64,000 nt of DNA, from NCBI GenBank assembly GCA_022497145.1, contig MU385867.1, positions 434,001 through 498,000 of the forward strand, read 5' to 3'. Made by a program: the position numbers and the translations under genes. Below are positions 30,307 through 41,569 of the stretch, in pieces; positions within the stretch are counted from its first letter, which is position 1; each line of letters begins with the position of its first letter. The notes under the pieces were generated by a model. It was not told where the DNA came from. It saw only the letters and a list, made by a program, of their open reading frames with translations, and ran no database searches. Origin of the DNA: Rostrohypoxylon terebratum (taxonomy: Eukaryota; Ascomycota; Sordariomycetes; Xylariales; Hypoxylaceae).

Positions 30307-31422
30307 ATGTACACCGGCCTAACAGCTAAGATCGGCGTTGGTTTACAAGTCCGCGAGGTTTACGAGGCGGCTAAGGAGAACGGCCTTCGAGTGGTTGAAG
30401 GAGGTTGTCCGACCGTCGGAGTAGTTGGTTGGTTACCTGCAGGCGGTCATGGCCCCCTGACTTCCGCATATGGACTCGGTGCAGACCGGGTACTAGAGTT
30501 CGAAGTTGTCACAACAGATGGCCAACACCTAACCGCATTTAGGCGTTGAGTGGTGGAGGATCTGGAAACTACGCGGTACTATTCTCGATGACGATCCGGG
30601 CTCATCCAGATGGCCCGGTAGCCGGCGCTAGGTTTTTATTCAGCATTACCAACTCAGCGAAGTATTGGGTAGCCATAACGGCTTGGCTTAAATATCTTCT
30701 TGTGCTTGATACCGACTTCCCCTCCCTAAAAACTGCAGTCACGTTGACAAACCGCTATTTCTACCTCGATTTCGCCACCTTTCCCAACAAGACATCAACA
30801 GAAATGCTGACCGCCTTGGAACCATTCGTCCAGGAACTCGGCAAGCTTGGTGTCAAGCTTGAGACCAACGAGACCGCCGTCCAACCCACCTTCTTAGAGC
30901 ACTATGATTACTTCTCGCAGACAGCACCGTTTTTGTAAACCAGACGGTTGGGAATCGATTCATACCACGCTCTCTCGTTCGTGACAAGCTGCCAGATTTT
31001 ATTGCTACACTACGGGGAATAATGGACCCAAACGACGCGGCGGTCTTCGTCTTTGTTGCTTTCAACGTGACACACGCGCGAGTCGGTAACACACCGCAGT
31101 CCAATTCGGTCAACCCAGCATGGCGCGATACTCTACTTCTTCTTAACTTTGGCATGGAGCTCACTCCCAATGCAACATGGGACACTATGAGCAGCCGAAA
31201 GGTCGAGGTCAATGAGTGGGTCAACAAGGCGGGTATCTAAACGAGGGCACCTTCGACGATTCCCAATGGAAATCGGATCATTATGGCTCAAATTACGACA
31301 AGCTAGCAAGCATAAAGTATAAATACGATCCAGAGATCTTATTGTGGACTCACACGGCTGTCGGAACTGATCGTGTTTGGATAGCCGAGGCAGATCAGAG
31401 GTTATGCCGAGTCGTTGAATGA
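30307..31422 (+). pseudogene. Truncated, frameshifted BBE-like FAD-linked oxidoreductase
   Basis: Four consecutive blocks in shifting frames match one berberine-bridge-enzyme-like protein: 30307-30540 (VVEGGCPTVGVVGWLPAGGH, FAD PCMH domain), about 30543-30934 (LSGGGSGNYAVLFSMTIRAH), about 30935-31230 (VNQTVGNRFIPRSLVRD to TLLLLNFGM), and about 31231-31422 (GYLNEGTFDDSQWKSDHYGS to YDPEILLWTHTAVG). Each junction shifts the frame in the same sense (net -1), at about 30540, 30930 and 31230. About ten residues before LSGGGSGN are missing. The first 120 or so residues, with the flavin-attachment His, are absent; AT-rich DNA replaces them. It is clearly a pseudogene. It is a different subgroup from the intact BBE gene at 41.6-43.2 kb, so not a simple duplicate. 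Confidence 0.8.
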
Positions 31423-31490
31423 TACACGGACGTTATTCATTCTGTATTAATCATTGTATTGATATAGAGAGGCATTGTAGGATAGTACTT

Positions 31491-32463
31491 CTATTCTATG
31501 TTTCCATCTAGTACATCCTTCAAGAACTTTACAGTTGCGGCCACCATCTCTGTTGACCCGTCCCCTGTGGCGATGTTGAGATGCCCCTTTCCTTTAGCAT
31601 CGTATAGTTTTTTAGGACTTTTGATCCTCTTGAAAGCCTCGCGCTGCTCTTTCGGGGGCGAGATATTGTCTAGCTCTGGGATTATCATCATAACTGGTGC
31701 CTTTATCATATCTAGGTATTCCTTTGGCCGAAACATGGCTAGTTTCTGATAGGTTTGCAGCGTGATACGATCGCGGAAATCAGGATGACCCCTTTCGGCC
31801 GCCGCCTGCATGAAAGTATAAGCCTCAATCCCGCCGGGACCCCCAGCACCTCCGAACCCGATAGGGTTGTCGCCTTTCGGTGAAAATGGCGGTATACTAT
31901 ACGGATCATTGCCTCGGATCCGTGATACCCGATCCCTGATAAGTTGCGCATAGGCCTGGTCTGCCTTCTCTGGTTTTACGTAGCTAAAGAGAGGGCATAA
32001 CATGACTACGGCCTTGGCCCGTCGATCAGTAGCCGCGGCAGTCGCGCTGACGGTTGCTCCAAAACTCAGTCCCCAAAGAAATATGCTAGTCGAGTCAACA
32101 CTTGGAAGTCCCGCGACGTATGTATAGATGTCAGACAAGTCCTCGGCCATTTGTAGCGGGTCAACGAGGTTTTTAGGTTGCCCCCCACTAGCGCCAACAC
32201 TTCGAGCATCGTAAAGCAGAACATTATAGCCAGACGAACGAAACGCTTCAGCGACGTCTGGCAATGCCATTTCTTTGACACAGTTAAACTGCATGTGCTT
32301 GTTAGTCCCCACATTGAGACGATACTCAAGGTTATGCCTAGTGGAACATACGTACACCATGAGACATGATGATGGCCGGAGCGACCTCGTCCGTGGTATA
32401 AAGCAATGCCGAGATTCTGGTACCGTCGATGGTTTTGCAGTCGACGAGGCGGTGGAGGGCCAT
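31491..32463 (-). CDS. Alpha/beta hydrolase of the fungal polyketide-cluster type, 301 aa
   Basis: Exons 32463-32356 and 32288-31491; the intron (GTACGT to GCAG, 67 bp) joins IIMSHG to FNCVKEMALPDV, the conserved MSHGFNCVKE signature. Nucleophile Ser lies in LWGLSFGATVS, the acid in IIPELDNISPP and the His in GKGHLNIATG. There is no signal peptide. Relatives encoded beside fungal HR-PKS genes act as thiohydrolases or polyketide transferases that release or move the finished chain, since HR-PKSs of this type lack their own release domain. Here the gene is divergent from the HR-PKS, 920 bp apart, which supports that role. A general carboxylesterase role is the alternative. Length and residues look intact. 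Confidence 0.82.
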
Positions 32464-32922
32464 TGCTGTGGAATTCTAGGAGTGTGGGATTTTCTAAGCT
32501 GCGCTTCAATGTCAAATCTTCAGAAATTAGACAGCGCAGACTAACATCTAACTAGGCAGATTATAAGGAGTAAGCAGTGCATGTATACTGTAGTCCCGGG
32601 ATTTAAGGTGCCTTAAGGTAGGTACTTACCTAGTTATGCGTTGATTATCAAGTGGGATCAATGACAACGCGTTGTAATCATGTGTGACAAGGGCTTGGTA
32701 GGGCTTGGATGTGTAGATCAAATTCAATAATAATTCTTGAAGGTGCCAAGGTCTTTAATTCCTCTCCTCCTTGAAGTGGGAATCTTTTTAACCTGTTTAT
32801 ACCTAAGATATTAAGTATAATCTAAGTATAATCTAAATATCCATTAATATATATGTTAAACGTTTATTACTCGAATATAGGTAAGTAGTTTTTCGGCTTA
32901 TACGCTTATATATAATATAAAA

Positions 32923-32984
32923 AACAGCTTTACTATTAGCTTTATCTATTGTTTTAGTTGATTTAACACTTAAATTACGTGACA
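32923..32984. repeat. 62-bp direct repeat, copy 1 (A+T-shifted)
   Basis: Aligns without gaps to 33093-33154: 46 of 62 positions identical and 15 of 16 differences are transitions. In 13 of these this copy has A or T where the other has G or C. That is the pattern left by RIP. Both copies end with ATTACGTGACA. Confidence 0.8.
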
Positions 32985-33092
32985 GTTATGTAATCATAAA
33001 ACAAGGTTGTTCCGCCACGCGTAAAAGGAGTTACGAACACACGTACGTAAAGATCACAAGTTTTAGGTATACAACACACACATAATATACTC

Positions 33093-33154
33093 AACAGTTT
33101 CGCTGTTGGGCCTACCCATTATTTTGGTCGATTTGACACCTAGATTACGTGACA
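33093..33154. repeat. 62-bp direct repeat, copy 2
   Basis: Less A+T-shifted partner of 32923-32984, same orientation, 170 bp downstream, 230 bp before the PKS start codon. Both copies are probably remains of a decayed repetitive element. Confidence 0.8.
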
Positions 33155-33384
33155 CACCGGATACGGTACGATATACTGTATACAATGCGGCACTTAAATT
33201 TACAATGGGCAGGTTGGCGGATGTCCTACTATTGTCCATCCTAAGACGTCAACGTGTGTATCAACTTATCTTATGACGAATAAGCGCGAAGCCTAAGGGG
33301 TGGCTCTTCTGATTCATAAACAAAAGAACACCCAAAGGTTTCCATGGTTTTTTATAGGTGGACAACAAGTCTTCAAGGATCGCT

Positions 33385-36300
33385 ATGGCAAAAATACAGT
33401 TTCGACAAGAACCTATTGCGGTTGTCGGCTTTGCATGCCGACTTCCTGGGGGCAACTATTCTCCACGAAAACTATGGGATTTCCTGGAGCGAGGAGAGGT
33501 TGCTTCTAACAAGGTACCGAAAAGCCGGTTTAACATCGATGGCCATTATGACGGTTCTCATAAGCCAGGGACCATGCGCCCATCGGGGGGTATGTTCATT
33601 GGTGACGTTGACCTTGCCAAATTCGACGCTTCATTCTTTGAGATTGGCGGTACCGAGGCTATCGCAATGGATCCGAACCAGCGTCAGATGCTCGAGATAG
33701 TCGTTGAGGGACTCGAGAATGCGGGTATTCCATTGGAAAAGCTGGATGGGAAGTCGGTAGCTTGCTTCGTGGGGTCCTATGCTTCCGGTGAGCCTCGAGA
33801 TGCTTTCATTACAACTTAGACATGAACCCAATGAAAACTAAGATCCATGTTAGATTATGGCGATATGCAGAACAGAGATGCCGAAGATCGACCAGCCAAC
33901 TTCCCCATTGGCGTCGGACGGTCCATTATGGCTAACCGGCTGAGCTACTATCTCAATATCAAAGGCCCCAGCATTGCCATTGATACTGCCTGTTCAGGTA
34001 GCCTAGTTGGGCTCGACTTAGCATGTCGCTCTATTCAGTCTGGCGAGGTGGATGCAGCTATTGTTGCCGCGAGTAACTTCTACCTCAATCCAGACCACGT
34101 CATGGATATTGGTAATTTCGGACAAGCACATTCGCCTTCGGGTCTCTGCCATACCTTCGACATAGACGCCGACGGGTACGTAAAAGCGGAGGCTGTCTCC
34201 TGCCTGATTGTTAAGAGGCTCTCGGCTGCAATTCGCGATCGCGATCCAATAAGAGCTATTGTTAGAGGTACAGCATCTAACAGGTCAGTACTTACCTCTT
34301 TCCCTTCATTAGACGTAAAGCTAACCTTTCGCAGCAACGGGCGGACTGGTGGTATCGCTAGCCCTAGTTCTGAAGCTCAAGCCGACGCGATTCGGGCAGC
34401 CTATGCTAATGCTGGCATCACTAATCTCAACGAGACGGCCTACCTTGAGTGCCACGGTACGGGCACTCAGGCCGGTGATCCTACCGAAATCAAAGGCATA
34501 GGTTCTGTCTTTGCTGCGACGAGATCTGTAGAAACCCCACTCCTCATTGGTTCGATAAAAAGCAATATTGGCCACTCCGAGCCTGCTGCTGGCAACTCTG
34601 GTCTCATCAAAGTAATCTTGTCGATGGAACAGGGTGTCATTCCGGGTACCCCTCTGTTTATTAAACCGAGTCCTAAGAGTAAGTATTGACTCCAATTCAG
34701 TTTTATGTTTCACCCTAGTTGATATTTTATGCTGATACTTCATATAGTCGATTTTGAGAGATTCAAAGTGAAGGCCTCGCGAACAGCAATTCCATGGCCT
34801 GATTCAGGCCTTCCCCTTCGAAGGGCAAGCATCAATTCGTTTGGATTTGGTGGCTCCAATGCCCATGCCATTCTCGAGCTCCCGGATTCTGACGCACGGC
34901 GGTTCTATATATCTTCCTACCGACCTGAAGATGATGAAGATGATTTCGAGGATATCGGTCTTAGTAATAGGCCGCAGCTACTCGTGATATCTGCCAACGA
35001 CAGCTATTCTCTAGCTAAGAATATTGAGGCACTGAGCAACCACCTCATTAACCTGCGTACCAAGGTGAATCTGGAAGATCTCGCTTACACACTATCCGAG
35101 CGCCGTACGCGACTATGGCACCGTGCTTTTCTATCCACGCGCAGCAGCGATATAAATGATCATCAATTCACAATCGGCAAAAACAGTGGAATGCCAACCA
35201 AAATCGCCCTTGTTTTTACTGGACAAGGCGCGCAATGGCCCCAAATGGGAAAAGAACTGTTAGAACTCTTTCCATGGACGCGATCCATTCTTGAGGAGCT
35301 AGACGAAGTATTGCAGAGTGGGATAGATCCCCCAGAATGGTCTTTGGTATCTGAATTGACAGAAAGCCGCACTTCTGACCACATTCGGCAACCGGAATTT
35401 TCACAGCCTTTGGTCACCGCCCTCCAGCTATGCATTCTAGCTGTGCTAGAATCATGGGGCTTGGGCACGAGTATAAGTAGTACGGTGGGTCACTCGTCGG
35501 GAGAAATAGCCGCTGCCTATGCGGCCGGGTTGCTTGATCGTGCTGGCGCGATCAAAGCAGCTTACTACCGTGGGCGAGCAGCAGTCAATTGCAAGGGCAA
35601 GACAGAAGAAAATGTTGGAATGCTCGCTGTCAATCTCAGCCGCGAGGCTATTACTCCATATATGGAGAATTATACAGACGTATGGATTGCGTGCTATAAT
35701 AGCCCCAGCAGCTTGACGATTTCTGGGAAAAGGCCAGCGCTTGAGGCATTGGCTGAGGAGATTAAGGCTGCTGGGCATTTCGCCAGGTTATTGCAGGTCG
35801 ACTTAGCCTACCACTCAGAGCTGATGAGTGCGATTGGAGACGAGTATAGCAATCTGCTCGCTACAGATAGCGAATTCCACTTAGTTGCTGACTATTCGAA
35901 GGCCACCATGTTTTCATCCGTCATAGGAACGAAAAAAGAGACATCAGCCGATGCACTTTATTGGAAAACCAACATGGTCTCTCCGGTACAGTTTGCCGAA
36001 GCACTGAAGGAACTGGTTACAAAGGATTCACCCAGCTTGATTATAGAAGTTGGTCCATCAGGCGCTCTAGCGGGACCGGTTTCCCAAGTCCTGAAGGGAA
36101 TGTCTGGTGGCAACAGCACAATTCTGTACTGTTCTTCTTGGTCGCGCGGTTCCAACGCCAGCAAATCACTTTTTGATGTCGCCGGGCACCTATTTATGAC
36201 TGGTGCCCCCATCGATATGTCTCGCGTAAATGAGTACAACATCGATGCGGTGCGCACCACTGTTGACTTGCCGAATTATTCTTGGAACCACACAATTAGT

Positions 36301-39300
36301 TACTGGCACGAGAATGCTGCAAGTAAAGATTGGCGGAATAAGAAGTTTATCACTCACGATTTGCTTGGATCGAAAATCCCGGGTGTTTCGTGGGAGTCGC
36401 CGACTTGGCGTCAGCACCTCAGGCTTGATGATGTTCCATGGCTACGAGATCATAAGATGGGACCCGATATATTGATACCTGGGGCCGGTCTTGCTGCAAT
36501 GGCCTTGGAGGCCATGTACCAGAAACATTGCGCCCTGAATCCTGACGATTCCGTAACTTCGCCAAATGAGTTGGCGTATCGTTTCCGGAATGTGAAGTTT
36601 GATCGTGCAGTCGTTGTCGAGGAAGAGAAGCCAACGACAATGCTGCTCACGCTTTCTAGTGTTCCAGGAAGCAAAAACTGGCACGAATTTCGCATACGTA
36701 CTACGGCGGCTGACGTTGTTTATGAGTATTGTTCCGGGCTGATCCGTGTCCAGGACCCAGTTGGCGACGATGGGGCGCTAAAGGGTGAGGAGCTTCGCCC
36801 TCTGAAACATCCCCAATCAACCAAACTATGGTACAAGGCGCTGCAAGAGATCGGTGTGGGCTTTGGTCCTACATTCCAGAAAATTAAAAGTATAGAGTCG
36901 ATTAGCGGTAGTCGTCATTGTCGGAGTATTGTATCGATGGAGCCGCCTGCATCAAAATGGGAACCGCAGTCTTATTATCCAGTTCATCCTGCCGTGCTCG
37001 ATGGCTGTCTACAGTCAGCAACACCAGCCAATGCTGCTGGTGAGAGGAACCTGATCAAAGACACGATGATTCCAGCCCTCGTTGATGACATGATTATCAA
37101 CAAAATGCCAAAGACTATGACCGAAGGCCTATCCGTCGCCGAATCCATATATACCGGTCGCGGTCGCAAGGATGTAGCCAAGAGTTGGATCGCAAATATC
37201 GCCATTCACGACCCACAAACCGGTGCGTTAGTAATAAGAGTAAGGGGTCTGAATTTTGTCAGGCTTGATGTCGACGAAAAGCCCGACCCGCACGTGCTAC
37301 AGACTGTCACTTGGCAACCTGATATTTCTCTTCTTACCCAGGACCAACTTGTCTACCTTTCACCATCTGACACAGCCTCCACTAAGCTGGATACAGTTAT
37401 AGATCTCGTTGCCCAAAAAACACCCTCACTTAGTGTACTCGAGATAAACCTCGACGATAAAGATACGTCGACTCTCTGGTTTAGAGGCGGCGATGTGTCA
37501 GCCAGGGCTGCATACACAAGATACGACTTTCTCTCCTTGAACGCTAACGCTATAGTAAGTGTTCAAGCAGAAAATGAGTCAAGGAGGAATACGGAATTCC
37601 ACTTAATGGTTCCAAACAATAAAACATCTGGCTTAACCGTCAACGAATCCACCTACGGACTGGTTATCATCAAGGCACCGAAGAAGAGTGATATCTCGGT
37701 TGAAGAAGTTATCAGGAACTTGAAGCCACTGCTCAAACCTGATACCTTCACCCTTCTAGTGCCTGTCGAAGATACCATCATGTCGAGAGACCTACCCTCA
37801 ACAGAAACACTTAGTACGCCTTCAGAGGAGTCGTCGGATCTGAACAGTGACTCGCTGCCCGACGATACAGCTCCTATCACTCGAAGATCCTCATTTCTGG
37901 AAGTAAAGGATATGGGGAGGTTGTGGAGTATGAAACTACCGTCGTATCTTAGTGTAGGTAATGAGAATTTTGGTTCGATTATGGAAATACCAGGACGTCT
38001 TCCTAGTAGCCCGGCTTACTTATGCAGCAATATGGTACCCAAGAAAATAAACCAGCCCGGCCGACTGACCATAGCCCGCTTCCATGAATTGGCGCCATTT
38101 GTGAACCATGCTTTACAAGCTACGTTACAAGAGTCGGGATGGAAGCTCCAAACGACATCAATTGAAAGATTAGCCGTCGAATCGGAACCGGATTCAGTTA
38201 CAATGGTGATCGATGAACTATTTAACCCCGTGATGACAAATATATCTGAGTCTCAATGGGAAGCACTGAAACAAGTCATTGGCACGGGTAGACCCCTTCT
38301 GTGGGTGACGAAAGGTAGCCAAACAGCGCAGGCGACCGATCCGGACAACGCAATGGTGCATGGTCTATTCCGTGTGGTACGTCGCGAAGACCCTCAGGCA
38401 AGATTGGTGACGCTCGATGTACAATCCGCGACAAGTCCAGCTACAGCCTGGGCAATCGACCAGGTTCTCAAGAAGATTCGGGATGGAACAGATGGAGAGG
38501 CGGAATATGCTGAGCGCGAGGGGATTATATTGCAGCAGAGAGTTCGACCAGATGTCGCCTTGAATGATTTTAAGACAGCCGCAAGCGGCAAAGGTCTAAA
38601 CCCCGTCATGATGAGCTTGCATGAAAACGAGGCCCAGGTGAGAATCCAGGCTGAGAAGATTGGCACACTGCAAAGCTTGACGTGGTGCGAGACTGCCGTT
38701 GGTGAGGCGCCGATGGAGCGAGGAATGGTCGAGATCGAGGTGATGGCCGTAGGTGTCAACTTCAAGGTAAGAAAACACTTACAGCAATCTAACTGAATTT
38801 CTATAAAAATTTCGAAATTTATGATAGCTGAAACATTCTGCTAACTCAAGAATCTTTCATAGGATGTCGCAACGACAATGGGGATTGTGCCAGAGAATGA
38901 ATACACCATTGGATACGAGTGCGCCGGTTACATCAAGCGCATTGCGCCCGGCTTGGAGACACATCTCAAGGTTGGCGATCGCGTTGCCGCTACGGGGAGT
39001 GGCACTTACGTCAATCGTGTACAATGCCCACATGAGCGCGTACAAGTCATTCCAGACTCAATGAGTTTCGAGGATGCAGCATCGATTCCTCTGGTGTATT
39101 TGACTGCCATTTATTCCTTATATTATCTCGGTAATTTGAGGCAGGGTCAGGTAGGTTGCGATAGAACCATACATCCTGAATGCAACTTACATGCACTAAC
39201 CCTTTTGCTTTGCAGTCAGTCCTTATCCATTCTGCAGCTGGCGGTGTAGGGATTGCCGCCATCCAGCTTGCTCAATATAAGAAGTGTGATGTAAGTGGTT

Positions 39301-41124
39301 GAAATGTGATTGTCCATGATTTTCCATGAGGGAGTCAGTGAACTAATTGAAAAATAATATAGATATTCGTTACTGTTGGCACCGACGACAAGCGCAAGTT
39401 CCTAGCTGATCACTTTCACATTCCTCATAACCGCATATTCGGGTCCCGCGATACCAAATTCGCCGAAGACATTTGGCGGGAGACAGATGGCCGAGGCGTG
39501 TATGTGATTCTTAACTCCCTGATTGGAGAGCTGCTGGACGAGTCTTGGAGACTAGTGGCTGATGGAGGTACCATGGTAGAAATCGGGAAGAGGGATATCG
39601 TCGACCGAAATACCCTTTCAATGGAGCCCTTTGATAGAAACTGTTCGTTTCGCGCTGTGGACCTCTCTTACACAAAGGAGATTAGCGATGCATTAATCGG
39701 TACGCTCATGGTGGAGATATTCGATTTAGTAAAAGGCGGACATATAGGACCTATTCATCCTATCACGACGTATGGCTTTGATGAGGTCGTTCTCGCGTTA
39801 TCGCACATTAGACGCGGGCAACATATCGGCAAAATCGTCGTTTCTAGTGGCGAGAAAGATGTCTTGCTTCCCATCCGGCCGGCTATCCGACAGCTGCAGC
39901 TGGATCCAAAAGCCGAGTATCTCATTATTGGTGGTCTCAAGGGTCTCTGTGGGAGCATTGCCGTCCATATGGCATCCCACGGTGCTCGTCATATAATTGT
40001 TATGAATCGAGGAGGTCTCCAGGACGATGCGTCTGCTAGGATCATAGAGAACTGTGCCGGCCACGGATGCAAAGTGATTAGTGCGAAGGGCGACGTGGGA
40101 GACATCGATTTTGTCAAACGCGTTTTCAAAGAAGCGCGCCCGAGGAGAATTGCTGGCGTAATTCAAGGAGCCATGGTCCTCAGAGTGAGTATCTCCTCCA
40201 GGGCTGTCTTGTTGCTATCGGTCGCGGTTGCAACCCGATTAACATTCAACGCAGGACAAACCGTACGAAATGACATCGCACGACGACTACCATACCGCTA
40301 TCTACGCCAAAGTCAAGGGCACCTGGAATCTCCATAATGCCAGCCGGGAGCAAAAGCAGCCACTTGACTTTTTCACCATGTTATCTAGCATCTCCGGCGT
40401 GGTTGGAAATAAGGGTCAGGCGAATTATGCTGCAGCGAATGCGTTTCTCGACGCGTTTGCTAGCTACCGGATCGCTAACGGTCTTCGCGCCAATACCGTT
40501 GATTTGGGCGTGATTGAAGACGTTGGGTACGTGGCCGAGCAAGACAACGACCTTGTGGCGCGCTTTGATAAATATCAATGGACACCTATAAATGAGGGCA
40601 TGCTGCGTAAGATCGTGAGCTTTTCTATCTTCCAACAACATCATGTTCCAATCAACGCCAGCAGCGGTGCACAGATGATTACAGGTCTCTCATATCCGCT
40701 TGCAGCCGATAAATCCGACCTAGCCGAAGAACCGCGATTTAGCTACCTGTTCAGTGACCATGGCGATAGCGGCGGTTGCACAGGTGACGATTCAGAAGGT
40801 TCTAGTGACCAGTTTACCCAGGCTATCAAGGCGTTTGGTGTGATGCACGCCTCGGGGGCTGACGCAGTGGCATTATCTAAAGCGGCGTTAGGCCTGCTCC
40901 AGACTCAAATCGCTAAGGTCCTGCGCCTTGAAAGCGAGATGGAGCCTGGCAAGTCGCTCAAGACATACGGTCTTGATTCACTCTCTGCTGTCGAAATTCG
41001 AGGATGGATACGTCAGAAATTGCGATCTGAAGTAAGTGCGCTGGATATCACGAACGCGGGCTCCCTGGTCGCGTTAAGCGAGAAATTAGTGTCGAAGCTA
41101 TCGGTTGCAGAAGGGGTCAAATGA
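33385..41124 (+). CDS. Highly reducing polyketide synthase (KS-AT-DH-ER-KR-ACP), 2,416 aa
   Basis: Eight exons: 33385-33787, 33854-34283, 34335-34678, 34748-38766, 38863-39150, 39216-39290, 39363-40184 and 40255-41124. All joins keep frame and total 2,416 codons plus stop. Domains: KS (1-430) with Cys181 in DTACSGS and ECHGTGT, NIGHSEPAAG; AT (550-840) with Ser642 in GHSSGE; DH with His929 in HDLLGSKIPG; ER (DVATTMGIVPENEYTIGYEC, SAAGGVGIAAIQLAQ); KR with GGLKGLCGSIA and Tyr2185 in QANYAAANAF; and ACP with Ser2369 in GLDSLSAVE. The region after DH keeps only a faint methyltransferase trace (TPSLSVLEINLD) without the glycine-rich SAM loop, so no C-methylation is expected. There is no TE or reductase release domain; the divergent hydrolase may supply release. 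Product: a fully or partly reduced polyketide chain. Intron 2 (51 bp) is in frame and stop-free. Confidence 0.93.
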
Positions 41125-41569
41125 AGATAAGTGCACTATTAAGTGCAACTTGGCGAGGTGGTAGGCGAGGTTGTAGCAGGGTCAAAAATACATATGATCG
41201 TTAACTGTATTATATAGAGTATAGAGAAATTGCCAATATTATTCTGTCTGGACTTCCTATAAATCATATCATGAGTTGACATGGACCGTGTAGTTGACTA
41301 TAAGACCAAGTAAATAGGCGAGAATAAAACTTGAGAAGATGAGAAAAGTTGGCGGGCAGGCGTGTTGAAGGCGAAAATGACGGTAGTTTGATTAGTCAGT
41401 ATATGTTTATATAAGCAACGAGTGGATTGTTTCATATTCAAGAGTTTATTCACTAAATCTTAGCAAATGACTACTATATTCTAGTGGATCACGCCTCTTG
41501 ACCTCCCTAAAAATGGCCTCTAAAAAGAAAACGCTACACGCTACAATCTCAGTAAATCTCAGTACAGGG
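41125..41569. other. Convergent intergenic region
   Basis: 3' ends of the PKS and the flavoenzyme face each other here; nothing else seen. Confidence 0.5.

Larger units (their letters stand above)
32464..33384. promoter_or_regulatory. Shared upstream region of hydrolase and HR-PKS with diverged direct repeats
   Basis: The 921-bp region between divergent starts contains strongly AT-rich sequence (32780-33000) and two 62-bp direct repeats (32923-32984 and 33093-33154), described separately. No TATA box or regulator site is assigned with confidence. Confidence 0.55.
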
